Made by a program: the position numbers and the translations under genes. Below the pieces are notes generated by a model, which was given only the letters and a program-made list of their open reading frames with translations, was not told where the DNA came from and made no database searches. This document shows positions 55,100 to 64,000 of a stretch of DNA of 64,000 nucleotides, one piece after another; position 1 is the first letter of the stretch, and each line of letters opens with the position of its first letter. The stretch comes from Gracilaria gracilis (taxonomy: Eukaryota > Rhodophyta > Florideophyceae > Gracilariales > Gracilariaceae), in assembly GCA_030374805.1 (NCBI GenBank), contig JARGSG010000202.1:186001-250000 (forward strand). The letters run 5' to 3'.

Positions 55100-56185
55100 C
55101 TACTCTGAAGCTTGCGGCGACCGGTCGACCTCATCCTCATTGCCAGCTTGATGTTCTCTAGGCTGTTCTTCATGGTCCTCCGTATTATTGGCCAGAGCCG
55201 AGGCGTGGCCTTCGCAAGCGTCCAGAAGATCTGGGTCAATTCCAAGCGGCTCGGATGGCAGACATGGTGGAAGAGGGGTAACCGGTTCGCACACTTGTAG
55301 GTTGTTACTACGCGCAAAGAGGCTGACGAGAATGCCAAACTGTTCACTCTGTCGGCGTTGCAATGCGGCGCTCGCAGTGGCGGCGTTAGCAATGCGCGTT
55401 TGCGCACGTAAGGTATGAAGCTCAGCAGTTGTCATGCGGCGTTCCTTGCGTTCTCGCTCTTCGTGACGAGAACGTTTGTTCTTCTCAAAGGTTTCCTTCC
55501 GCTCGCGATTCCGTTCTTCCTTCTCCGCCCTTGACTCCCGGTTTCGAGCAAGCGCCCGCTCGGCGCCATCCACCGTGGTGTGTGTCTTCTTAGAGGCCAA
55601 GTGTTTGTAGTCGAGAATAGCTTGGTCTAAAACGTGTTGAGCATCGTTCTCCCTACCTCGTGCTGCAGCGACAGGTCAGTCCTCTTCTGCACTTCCTTGT
55701 ATTGAAGCAATTATCACTTTCCGAGCCATATCCACGACAGAATTAGCTATGTGACGCACGTTCTCCGGTGTTATGCGCTCCATTTAAGCGCGACGCCAGC
55801 TCATGTTATATGTGTTTTGCTGATGGACTAACACGGCGTCCGGAACATGGCGGCTACATGCACTTAACGCCACTGTGGCGCAAGTCTGATCAAGAGTCTT
55901 TTGCTTTTGGACGGGGGCTTGATTTGCAATCAAAGTTCGCAGTACCCACTCCTTTTTCATTTTGTTAATGAGGAACCTTTGAGAGGAGCGTTGCGGTGTG
56001 GAGCTGGTACGGGATTGCGGGAGGGAAGCTTCATGCTGTATGACGGGCGTTGGGAGGGGTTCTGGCGCAGTGAGTAGAAGGTCTGGCGTGGCTGAAGACG
56101 AACGAGGTTCGATGGGAGGAGCCATTGTAGTTCGGAGATCGTTGAGGTGGAGCTGATCTGGGCTGCGATCGGCATCGGGGTTCAA
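55100..56185 (-). pseudogene. Harbinger second gene (Myb/trihelix-like partner), two stops
   Basis: One frame from 56185 (MNPDADRSPDQLHLNDLRT) reads through two in-frame stops (TAA at 55,784-55,786 and TGA near 55,680) to 55,100. The central segment NKMKKEWVLRTLIANQ and later charged coiled-coil region (RAEKEERNRERKETFEKN, then HTLRAQTRIANAATASAAL) resemble the Myb/SANT-like DNA-binding partner encoded by Harbinger elements, but the Myb tryptophan pattern is not clear. Position and orientation support the role more than the sequence does. Confidence 0.5.
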
Positions 56186-56333
56186 GCTAAGCTTTTTGGT
56201 TGGTGAGTGCGGCGCGGTTTTTTAGTTTCGCTCCTGTTTTGAAATAACCCGTATTTCTCCCAATCTAGGCTATGTTAATTAAACGTCTTTCGTCTCTGAA
56301 GAGCATCTTATTTTGAGAAGAGACGAGTTTTTT

Positions 56334-56349
56334 CTTATTTAAAAATGGC
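56334..56349 (-). repeat. Harbinger right terminal inverted repeat
   Basis: CTTATTTAAAAATGGC, complement of the left end with one difference. Confidence 0.75.
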
Positions 56350-56572
56350 TATTGGGAATGCAACGAGGAGGACGTTGTGAGAATTTGAGCCTCTTAGAGC
56401 TACTCTAAAGCGCGCGCTTTCTGTTTTGAATGTAGTTGATGTTATAAAGTTTCGCAGAGATATATAAAGTTTGTTTATTATTATTGGTCTGCTGTGAACT
56501 TGCTTGGTTGTATGCTACTGTGTCTAGCACGTAAACTTGCTGGACGCTGGGACATGTGTTCTGCACGGTCCT

Positions 56573-57546
56573 TCAGAAGAAACACGTGAAGTATATTGTT
56601 CTAAACGTAAAACCCTGGTCTGAGATATAAAGATTTCGCTCACTGTACGAGTATTTTGGCTGCGTTGACTTCGGAGTCTGTTGCTCAGAGTCCTTGTCTT
56701 GCGGTACACTTTGGAGTGCTTGAGCCGGAGTTAGGCCAACGGCCACACAGAGTTCTGCAATGAAAGCGTTCATTTTGGCGCCCTCCGTTACAGTCATAAC
56801 TGCGATGGTCTTAAGGCTGAAACAAGAGTCACCGAGGCCGTTGATATACGTTTTCATATCTCCTGGCTTGTCGAGAGTCATATGCGGGTGGAGGGCGCGC
56901 TGGCCTTTTTCCAAGAAATCCATGTAGCAGTGACCGAAACACGCGAGTGCCGCGTGGTCCGGGCGCAGTGGGACATTAAACGGGGTGGCTGGTAGCTGTG
57001 GGGGTGAGGTGACTTTCGCCGTGGATGGGAGACAGAGAGCTCCCGACCATCGATCCATTGGCCTTTCTTCTTCTTGCGAGGCGAAGCGGAGCGCGACGTC
57101 CTGCAGAGCAGAGCACAGCAGGAAAGCCCTGCGCACCGTCCAGTAATGCGAGAAAGCTTTCGCTACCAAAGCCACACCGATTAAAATAAAGAGCATGTAT
57201 CCACAGCTCTCCAAAGGTTGTAGGAGAACACGGTGCATGGCTTTACCTTCAAAAGCATTTCTACTGGATGAATTTTGCCGATACAGACAGCGTGGCATTC
57301 TTCCGATGAAATCCGTGGTTTGCTTCTGGAAGTACCAAGGGTAACTTACTTTGAGTTCGTACGTGTTTTGTTATTTAAGAGTAGAAGTAGTTCCAAGCGC
57401 CAAATATATCTGCAATGGTCAGGAAAGCCTGTGTGCATACACATCAAAAGTCGGTCAAGGAGAACAAGGCCTTTTGCAACATCATCCAGGTCAGGTACTT
57501 CTCTGGCTCTGGAGCTATGACAACTTGACTCATCCGTTTGAGACAT
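56573..57546 (-). CDS. Predicted membrane protein of unknown function, one intron
   Basis: Exon 1 is 57,546-57,350 and exon 2 is 57,263-56,573, giving 295 residues. The start MSQTDESSC at 57,546 is the Met nearest the divergent neighbour; a start further up would overlap it. Exon 1 ends in AA followed by GTAAGT; exon 2 begins after ATCCAG, which restores frame. The protein has one clear hydrophobic segment in exon 2 (YMLFILIGVALVAKAF) and an amphipathic helix WTVRRAFLLCSALQDVALRF. The layout (LLDRLLMCMHTGFPDHCRYIW in exon 1, then a membrane span) loosely recalls PEX11-type peroxisomal proteins, but the match is too weak to name it. Confidence 0.5.
57264..57349 (-). other. Probable 86-bp spliceosomal intron
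   Basis: Minus-strand donor AA|GTAAGT at 57,349 and acceptor ATCCAG at 57,264. Splicing joins two long open frames that otherwise terminate (exon 1 at TAA inside the donor). It is the only intron with good support in the window. Confidence 0.55.
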
Positions 57547-57553
57547 AGGTCCG

Positions 57554-58876
57554 ATGCTGGTGCAGAGCCTAGTTCTCTTCGTCACTGTTGCAGGATCCCT
57601 CGCGTTTGACTTCTGCCACACCGATCCTCGTCTTCAAGTACTCCAGAATGACCCGTCGTCAACAGCCTCATGTCCATCGGCAATATATGTTCCGGAACTG
57701 GGCCGAAATCCAAACCACGCCCTGCACGACCGATTGTGGGCTGTGTCGCATTACTTAAAACATTGCGCTGACAATGAGGCAAGTCTGATATTGAACGACC
57801 ACGTCTTCTACAACCTCAGCTTGTGTGGAGAGGAAGACGAATCCCCTGATCCGAAGCGCCCAACATGGGGGATTTGTGTGGCTTTCATCCTTTCTCAATG
57901 GCACAAACTGTTGCTGTACTTCTCCAAGAGTCATATCTGGCCGGAGAAGATGGCCCAGACGCCCGGCTCCTGTTATTCGCGGCATATTTGGATTGGAGTA
58001 CAACCAACACCGGCTGAAACAAACGACTTAGGGATTACAGTGTCCCACTTTCGCAAGCTCAGCTGGTTTGGACGGGACTGCGAACAGCAGAAACCTTGTC
58101 TGAGCGGTATGGGTCCACTACCGGAGTCTCTGCAGAGATCCGCTTTGGGTAACATTGCGTCAGCTGCGTATAACTTTCTCGAGATTGAATTCGCCCCACA
58201 AGAATCTGTTAATATTCTTGTTTATGATCGTAGTGACACAATCCGAAGGCAGTGGAATGGTGCCAGTGAAGTTTTTGACAAACTAAGATCTGATAAAAGG
58301 GTCAACGTACAACTTTTACATCGAATGCCAATCAGCTTCGCGCGACAAGTGAAACTGTTCACTTGGGCTAATATAGTTGTGGCGCCCCACGGAGGGGCAA
58401 TGGCCAACACGATATTCATGCAAACTGGAAGCGACATTCTCGAAGTACGGCGAAACTGTGAGGCGGACAAACGGTTTCCAAACTTCATGCCTTGGGATTG
58501 GACCGGGTGGCACGCTCACCTGCTCGGCCTTAATCTCATGTATATCAGATGCACGATGCAGAAGGAGAAAACGAAAAGAACAAGCAGTTTAAAGGACGAG
58601 GAACCGTCACAATTCACAGTTAACGTCACTGAGGTGCTAAGGGTGCTTGAAGGATGTATTCGACGACAAATTCACCGCAGGAATGCAGCACACAGAAATC
58701 AGTTGTTGAACAAGAAATTACCAGGTGAAGAAGACGAAGAAATCTTCGACCTGGTCCATAGGGAGTTTCAGAGGATAACGATAGTTGAGTTCTCGGTGCT
58801 TGTCTCGATTGCAGCCATGGTTATTATTGGTTCTAGATTTTTCTCCAGAAGAAGCCACAGGATGAGAAGAACATGA
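57554..58876 (+). CDS. GT61-family glycosyltransferase (DUF563-type)
   Basis: 440 residues. An N-terminal signal peptide or anchor (MLVQSLVLFVTVAGSLA) is followed by a lumenal domain. The GT61 hallmark VVAPHGGAMANTIFM with TGSDILEV lies at residues 275-298, HGG at 279-281. ILVYDRSDTIRRQWN (221-235) matches the conserved strand with an Arg before it. A hydrophobic span near the C-terminus (about 410-427) precedes a basic tail RRSHRMRRT. GT61 enzymes add xylose, GlcNAc or arabinose to glycans or proteins in the ER/Golgi; the donor cannot be told from sequence alone. Start codons of this gene and its minus-strand neighbour are only 7 bp apart, so they share a very short or overlapping promoter. 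Confidence 0.8.
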   Translation: MLVQSLVLFVTVAGSLAFDFCHTDPRLQVLQNDPSSTASCPSAIYVPELGRNPNHALHDRLWAVSHYLKHCADNEASLILNDHVFYNLSLCGEEDESPDPKRPTWGICVAFILSQWHKLLLYFSKSHIWPEKMAQTPGSCYSRHIWIGVQPTPAETNDLGITVSHFRKLSWFGRDCEQQKPCLSGMGPLPESLQRSALGNIASAAYNFLEIEFAPQESVNILVYDRSDTIRRQWNGASEVFDKLRSDKRVNVQLLHRMPISFARQVKLFTWANIVVAPHGGAMANTIFMQTGSDILEVRRNCEADKRFPNFMPWDWTGWHAHLLGLNLMYIRCTMQKEKTKRTSSLKDEEPSQFTVNVTEVLRVLEGCIRRQIHRRNAAHRNQLLNKKLPGEEDEEIFDLVHREFQRITIVEFSVLVSIAAMVIIGSRFFSRRSHRMRRT

Positions 58877-59067
58877 AGGTGATGTACAAACCCATGGTAT
58901 TGAAGCCGCGCAAGACCATGCGTTTGTTACGTTCACCGTTTTCCAACAGCATAGGAAGCTAACAGACCCTTAGAAACAACGTGCGTCGCGCCAAAAAAAC
59001 ATTCTCTATGATACTAGTCGAGTTCAAGGAAAGAGCTAAAGGAAGATCTTTTTGGTTCTCCACTTTT

Positions 59068-59808
59068 CTAGTAACCCGCGCGAATTGCGGAAAGTGCAGC
59101 ACCTCCCACAGATGCTACGGCAGTTGCTGTCATGTCTGCTTGCGCACAAAACAAACCGAGCAAGGCGAGGTAGAGGTGTTTCGCAGATATCTTGGTTCTT
59201 CTCGAGGACTGCAGTTCCAAAGCCCCAGCAGTCAAAGTGTTCATTGCAAGTTGAGACAAGTATACCTTTGAAATAATGGAACGGTGGCCGGTAGAAGACA
59301 AAAATATACGGTTGGGCAACAAAAGAAACGACGAGGCTCCCGTCATCATCAACGCTAAGGCAGACACAGAAAGTCCTTGGCTTGAGTTTTTCTCACGATT
59401 CGAAACATTTCGGTTTTGCCTCCGTAGGAAGTTTGCAATGTTAACGATCCCAACTGAGAACAAAGATCCCACGAAAGGGATGTTGACTGTTAAGCCTTTG
59501 ACAGGGAAAATAACGTAGATAGCTCCTGTGCCAAACATAGTCAGCGCGTTTACCAAGTTGCATAATCCTGGTTTGCCGTGACAATCGCGAACCGCTTCGA
59601 ACATTATTAAGTTTGTCATACCAACGGCGTTAAGTTTTGATATCATCGACGGAGACATTAACTTCCAGGTTTGTCTGGTGTACAGAGGTTTGACTACCGC
59701 CTTTGTGACGAGGGCACCAATCTGAAAGGCAGCCATGATGATTCTGGCCGTCTGAGCTAGGAAAGTCCCAGACAAAACCGTTTCTCTTAAACTCCGTGAG
59801 AGTGGCAT
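59068..59808 (-). CDS. Predicted multi-pass membrane protein
   Basis: 246 residues with several hydrophobic segments (IIMAAFQIGALVTKAVV, ALTMFGTGAIYVIFPV, VGSLFSVGIVNIANFL, LSVSALALMMTGASSFLLL, LYLALLGLFCAQADMTATAVASVGGAAL). No family recognised. The start MPLSRSLRE at 59808 is the first Met of the open frame; an upstream exon is possible because an open minus-strand segment (60,125-59,787) with RVAVLQPFSS and VPLNIVKVVDEE lies just above in another frame, but no convincing splice sites were found. Convergent with the GT61 gene. Confidence 0.5.
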   Translation of the reverse strand: MPLSRSLRETVLSGTFLAQTARIIMAAFQIGALVTKAVVKPLYTRQTWKLMSPSMISKLNAVGMTNLIMFEAVRDCHGKPGLCNLVNALTMFGTGAIYVIFPVKGLTVNIPFVGSLFSVGIVNIANFLRRQNRNVSNREKNSSQGLSVSALALMMTGASSFLLLPNRIFLSSTGHRSIISKVYLSQLAMNTLTAGALELQSSRRTKISAKHLYLALLGLFCAQADMTATAVASVGGAALSAIRAGY

Positions 59809-60810
59809 TGTATGTATCGATAACTACGGATGGACAATGAATGTGATAAAATGCGCAGCCAAGAGGTTTCGCTCTCCTCATCAACCACCTTGACAATATT
59901 CAACGGAACTCGTTGCGTCGCTGATGACGAAAACGGCTGCAGAACCGCGACTCGGCCCTTGTCGTCCCGAAAGTGCACGGGAGATTCCAGGATTCTGCTG
60001 TACACAATAGCAAAGATGAGACCCAATGTTTTGATTTTAGCTTTGAGTGCACATTGGCAGCGTTTCGTTCGCTCTATGTGTGGTAAGCAATTGTAATGCT
60101 CCTTTTTGTACGAGTTGTTGTGCACGTAGCAAACTCTTGTCTTCTTGAACTGTCGTGACGAGCATGAAGCATAATCAAGTGCCTAGCCATGCGTAGAACG
60201 AAGGTGGCTAGGCCGAGGGCATAAGGACAATGTCATGAACGGATTGCCAGGAATTACTAAACGTGATCTCCATCAACTGTCGTAGGTCAAGATTCTGTCT
60301 ATGGAAAAAGATTCTACCGCTGTTGCTGGAATTTTTGCCTCGAAGGAAGAGCTCCAGCTGGGCCTTTGGGCAAGATCAGGATCTTCTCTGAGGAACAGTC
60401 CTGGGGGGTCGGATTATGGTGCATGATACGCGCTGGTTCTTTCACCCGATCTCGCCGGTGAGATGAGAGTTGGGTTGAAGGACGTCGTCGATGGTTTCTT
60501 CCGCTGTAAACGAGGTGCGAACGAAGAGCCTCGTGGTGGCGTGCCCCTCTGCCGATGATTTGTAGAGCTTGAATGAAGAGGTATATGTGAGGAAGAAGGT
60601 AGTAATTGTCGGAAGCGAAACATTTCTGCGGTTGAAAACGCCTGCGGACCTGATGTTTTTGCCCAACTATGTACAGCACCCCAGTGTGTGTAGCACGGCA
60701 ATGGGTTTGTTGTTGGTGGGTGGCGGTGTAGAAGGATGTGTTATAGGTTGTTGGGATTCGTAACAAACTCAAGTGAAAAGAAAATTCACATCTGTGTTTC
60801 GCATAAAGAT

Positions 60811-60900
<90 letters not shown>

Positions 60901-61518
60901 ACTGGAAACTGCAGTTCGCTCCTTCTTGCTGGTGCAAATTGATTGTTGTTGTTTTGTATCCCTTCTCTCAAGTCGTAATCAGAGTAACGTGGAAGGGACA
61001 TTTTGTTCAGCGAGCATTACTCCACTGGGCTCCGCAGTTTTATCAGCCAGATCCATGCGTGACATTGATACGCTGCTCTTTTCGTCTGTCCGGGAAGCAC
61101 ATTATCAACCTCGATTCGTTCAGATATCGATCGTCGGAACGAACCGACATGTCAACATGATGATCATGATGTTGACAACTTCTGTAAGCAACTTTTGTTT
61201 TGCTCCAGCTGACAGTCGTCACGACAGAATCGATGGCCGACCTCCCTGCCCCCTGACACCGTGAATTACCGACGTGCCCATAGGATGAACGACGCCGACG
61301 AGGTCGAACATCTGCGATACCGTCGGTACATTTCAATAAGTGTGCGACAGAGGCAATACGCAATTTCGTTTAAATCGCTGAGGCTCAACGTCAAACACAA
61401 GATAATCGATAACTGCAGCGAGGTCGACTTGCATATATCTGCATCGTTGGGGACTTTGGTATTGCTGTGTCGAGGACTTCCAGTTACAACGCATTGACTA
61501 CTTGAAATTGACTTCGAG
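59809..61518. other. Intergenic region with AG microsatellite
   Basis: 1.7 kb between divergent genes. It contains the AG repeat and a possible upstream exon of the membrane protein (59,787-60,125 minus). Open frames at 60,314-60,937 are shadows of low-complexity sequence. Confidence 0.35.
60813..60896 (+). repeat. (AG)42 microsatellite
   Basis: 84 bp of uninterrupted AG dinucleotides. Confidence 0.98.
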
Positions 61519-62364
61519 ATGAGTGTTTCTATAAATGTCTGTGGCGAGAACGTCGCTCTTGCTCCTATCGTTGACATTGCAGTGAAAGCTGGGGCCGCGA
61601 TTCTCAGCATATATGAGAAGCCTACTGAGAACTGGGGCATGCAATCTAAGAGTGATGATTCACCCCTTACTCAAGCGGATCTGGCCGCTAACGAGGTAAT
61701 ATGCTCTGCTTTGAAATCTCTCCATTCGTTTCCAATCATGTCCGAAGAGACAAAAGCCGCCCCGTACGCGGAACGTTCAGCGTGGCCTGCATACTGGTGT
61801 GTCGATCCTTTGGACGGAACTAAAGAATTCATCAAACGAAATGGCGAATTCACCGTTAACATTGCTTTAATGCAGGCCGTTGACCCAACCGATATTTCCC
61901 TTGGCGCACGCCCAGTTCTTGGCGTAGTGTACGCCCCGGTTTTGAACATTGTCTACTCTGGTGCGTTTCAGTGCGGGGCGTTTATGAATACTGCGGGATC
62001 AGAGCCAAAGCAGATAAAATGCAAGACGTTCTCAGAGAAAGATGAATGTCTTGTGTTGGTTTGCTCCAGGAGTCACTTGGACGAGCGCACGCAAAAGTAC
62101 GTAAGCGGTTTCAAGAATTCTACCACAAAAAGCATGGGCAGCAGTCTCAAGTTCATGTTAATTGCAAGTGGCGAGGCCCATATCTATCCAAGAATGGCAC
62201 CGACAATGGAATGGGACACTGCTGCCAGTCAAATTGTTGTGGAGGAAGCTGGCGGTGAAGTTCTTGACGCGGACACAAACAAGCCGTTGAGATACAACAA
62301 GGAGGAACTCAGAAATCCCTACTTCTACGTTTTTGGATGTCGCACTGACCTATTAAAACAATAA
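61519..62364 (+). CDS. 3'(2'),5'-bisphosphate nucleotidase, CysQ/BPNT type
   Basis: 281 residues, close to the bacterial CysQ length (about 246-270). Metal-binding signature of the inositol monophosphatase fold: K-SDDSPLTQAD (44-54), SEE (75-77), VDPLDGTKEFIKRNGEF (95-111), and EWDTAA (231-236), with the GTKEF and NGEFTVNIAL spacing specific to CysQ enzymes. It removes the 3'-phosphate from 3'-phosphoadenosine 5'-phosphate, a toxic by-product of sulfate assimilation and sulfotransferase reactions, and is inhibited by lithium in known members. This matters in algae with heavily sulfated polysaccharides. No targeting peptide is obvious. Single open frame, no intron. Confidence 0.9.
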   Translation: MSVSINVCGENVALAPIVDIAVKAGAAILSIYEKPTENWGMQSKSDDSPLTQADLAANEVICSALKSLHSFPIMSEETKAAPYAERSAWPAYWCVDPLDGTKEFIKRNGEFTVNIALMQAVDPTDISLGARPVLGVVYAPVLNIVYSGAFQCGAFMNTAGSEPKQIKCKTFSEKDECLVLVCSRSHLDERTQKYVSGFKNSTTKSMGSSLKFMLIASGEAHIYPRMAPTMEWDTAASQIVVEEAGGEVLDADTNKPLRYNKEELRNPYFYVFGCRTDLLKQ

Positions 62365-62531
62365 GAGTCTGACAAGGGAGCGCTGGTTACCCTTGTGTAT
62401 GGCAGGTTGGTACATCGGTGTTTAGCTCGTGATCGAGCTCTGCGTGAATCGCATCGCAAGAATCGCTGTTAGTGACGGATAAAGAAACCCGCAGTGATCG
62501 TCGAGTGCGTTCAGCTTGGTTAAAGATATTT

Positions 62532-64000
62532 TTATCGATTAGGTAATCCTTGACGTGCACGACGGAGATCATCAACAGACTGGAGCAAACATCGCCGCAG
62601 ATCCTCGTAAGTAGCTATCAAAAGGGATGCACCATCTCGAGAGCTCAGCAAAACTTGTTCTGGAGAACCAACGTCGAGTCTGGATAGACATTCAACGACA
62701 TGTGCCATATCCAAAATTGGTTTTCCGTTGGCGTCGACTCTGTGGAACACGTAATCCCGAAACAGTTTAAGTAGGTAGCGATCTCCGGTTTCTGACCATT
62801 GTGGCTCAACCCCCGCATCGCCTCTTTCATTCACGAATCCAAGAAGGCCAAGTAGCCTGAACATTCTGCTGGAATCAAACTCTACAAACAGCATGCTTTC
62901 CAGTGCGTCGCAATGAGTCCAAACATTCCCAAGCTCAAGAGCAAGTCGCGGCCCAATCATGCCAAGGATCTGATTGGTCGTAACCTGCGAAGTGGGAACA
63001 GCAGCGCGTAGCAACGACATAACGAGCACTATGAAATCTTCGCTGTACGGTGTTAGACGTCGCATGGCTTCCACCGCAACGTCCTCTGGCACCAGTAGTG
63101 CTCCACCACGAACAATCTTGGGGTCTATTCGCAACGCAAGAACCGCGAGAATGTGTCCAACGCTTGAAAGATCACCTTTTTGCAGAGCTGAGACGCGGTC
63201 GTTGGTAGTAGTAGCCCTCGGCGACGTGGCTGGGAGATGATCCCCTCCACTCGGGTCGAACGCATCGCTGAGACCCACGCAGCTCACCCTCACGCGATTT
63301 CGTCCTGTAACCAGTACACGGCTGATCGTGAGCGCGTCGCGTAACGCAAGTCGATTAGAATGTACAATAGCAACCGCAGAAAGAAGTTGAGAAGCGATTG
63401 CCCAAAGTGTAGCTTCCGGTAATGGATGATAACGATGATCTGGTATTGGGGGATTCTTCAGAAAGACGTGAAACAGAGTTTCGGCTCTACTGGACAACTC
63501 ATATACAAATACAACTTCGTTCGTTGCTACCATATTAGCCGCGGTGCGCGCCGTAAATTGCCGTGTGGTGAACACCTCCTTTAAGCACAAAAGTGCCGGA
63601 TGTCGAACGCGTTTCCATGCTTCTCCCGCGCGCACAATTTGGGCACTTGGGGCCGGTGGGGCACCCACAATTCGCAGCAACGCAGCAATCGAGCCGCGGG
63701 AAGCAGAAACGCCTTTGTACAGAATTCCGTGCGGGCCAGCTCGACCAAACACTGGGGTAGGTCGCGCTTCAAGTGGAACAATTGCATAGTAAGTGCCAAC
63801 GTATTCTGGAACAGCATAAGTGGGATGGGCGCGACTTAGCAGGAGAGCAATCTCTGTTCGCGCCGATTCGCGAAGAGATGGATTCGCATACATATCGGCG
63901 CCCGGCTGAGCATTGTTCCATCTTCGGGTGGGGACAAATTCTGCTGCCAGTGGAGAAGGTCTGTCTTGCGCGAAGCTTGGGCCGACCCGGCGATCGGGAG
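62532..64000 (-). CDS. PAN3: PAN3 subunit of the PAN2-PAN3 deadenylase (5' end outside window)
   Basis: The frame is open from 62,532 to the window edge, so the first Met inside (63,893) is not the true start; upstream codons read LAAEFVPTRRWNNAQPGAD. Pseudokinase domain: HPALLCLKEVFTTRQF, FVYELSSRAETLFHVFL, LPEATLWAIASQLLSAVAIVH, with the catalytic lysine and HRD/DFG motifs degenerate, as in all PAN3. The C-terminal knob domain has WSETGDRYLLKLFRDYVFH and SRDGASLLIATYEDLRRCL, a strong PAN3 match. PAN3 binds poly(A)-binding protein and recruits PAN2 for mRNA tail shortening in the cytoplasm. Convergent with the bisphosphate nucleotidase gene, 167 bp apart. Confidence 0.9.
   Translation of the reverse strand, partial: PDRRVGPSFAQDRPSPLAAEFVPTRRWNNAQPGADMYANPSLRESARTEIALLLSRAHPTYAVPEYVGTYYAIVPLEARPTPVFGRAGPHGILYKGVSASRGSIAALLRIVGAPPAPSAQIVRAGEAWKRVRHPALLCLKEVFTTRQFTARTAANMVATNEVVFVYELSSRAETLFHVFLKNPPIPDHRYHPLPEATLWAIASQLLSAVAIVHSNRLALRDALTISRVLVTGRNRVRVSCVGLSDAFDPSGGDHLPATSPRATTTNDRVSALQKGDLSSVGHILAVLALRIDPKIVRGGALLVPEDVAVEAMRRLTPYSEDFIVLVMSLLRAAVPTSQVTTNQILGMIGPRLALELGNVWTHCDALESMLFVEFDSSRMFRLLGLLGFVNERGDAGVEPQWSETGDRYLLKLFRDYVFHRVDANGKPILDMAHVVECLSRLDVGSPEQVLLSSRDGASLLIATYEDLRRCLLQSVDDLRRARQGLPNR

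Larger units (their letters stand above)
53631..56349 (+). mobile_element. PIF/Harbinger transposon
   Basis: A 2.7-kb element with inverted ends GCCGTTTTTAAATAAG (53,631-53,646) and CTTATTTAAAAATGGC (56,334-56,349), differing at one base. Each is flanked by TA (TTA on the left, TAT on the right), consistent with a decayed 3-bp TWA-type target duplication. It holds a DDE_Tnp_4-type transposase on the plus strand and a second, broken gene on the minus strand, which is the usual two-gene plan of Harbinger elements. Confidence 0.75.

Noticed and set aside
56573-57546. PEX11 assignment for the membrane protein
   Set aside because: General layout is similar but no PEX11 signature could be identified.
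60314-60937. 207-codon minus-strand frame and companions over the AG repeat
   Set aside because: Its N-terminus is translated microsatellite (poly Ser-Leu); nothing conserved follows.

Overview
The window is nuclear DNA of a eukaryote. The right end (56.5-64 kb) carries intron-poor host genes: a PAN3 deadenylation subunit, a CysQ/BPNT-type 3',5'-bisphosphate nucleotidase, a GT61-type glycosyltransferase and two membrane proteins, one with a probable 86-bp intron. Everything to the left is nested mobile DNA. Compact genes, rare introns and this mix of Copia, Harbinger, Tc1 and giant DNA transposons would fit a florideophyte red alga such as Chondrus, but that is an inference from style, not proven by any marker here.

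The main content (1-47,750) is three copies of one large, apparently undescribed transposon of about 19-20 kb. Reading the best copy (copy 1, 7,015-25,983, + orientation), it encodes: a KDZ/Plavaka-type transposase with an N-terminal zinc finger; an AT-hook/coiled-coil protein; a SET-domain protein; a beta-class (DPPY) DNA amino-methyltransferase, in the same frame as the SET gene and possibly once fused to it; a 2-kb hairpin-rich noncoding hub; a large protein joining a ParB-like domain to a 2-oxoglutarate/Fe(II) dioxygenase domain; a ketopantoate-reductase-like oxidoreductase; and a conserved protein of unknown function starting MSNGYV. Both termini carry the imperfect inverted repeat CGTCGGTGTTMTCGGAATGC, with AACTAGC-type subterminal repeats inside. 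Copy 0 (1-6,802) is the right third of a more divergent copy. Copy 2 (25,984-47,750) lies in inverted orientation against copy 1, so the two form a foldback with arms of about 16.6 kb around a 2.36-kb spacer. A terminal scrap of a fourth copy lies at 51,109-51,857.

No copy is fully intact, but different genes survive in different copies: oxidoreductase and MSNGYV gene in copy 0, SET in copy 1, methyltransferase domain in copy 2. Stop codons shared by copies 1 and 2 predate their duplication; others are private. Copy 2's transposase gene was later split by a young Copia retrotransposon (39,615-44,589) with 251-bp LTRs differing at one base and a GACGT target duplication.

Together the cargo looks like a self-contained DNA/chromatin-modification module (DNA methylation, oxidative modification or demethylation, histone methylation, site-specific DNA binding) riding on a cut-and-paste transposon. 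This parallels the fungal KDZ elements associated with TET/JBP dioxygenases, with a different gene set.

Between the transposons and the host genes lie a decayed unrecognised reading frame (47,751-49,486, minus; a speculative endogenous viral or retroelement gene), a Tc1/mariner DD34E pseudogene (52,591-53,610) and a PIF/Harbinger element (53,631-56,349) with an intact transposase.
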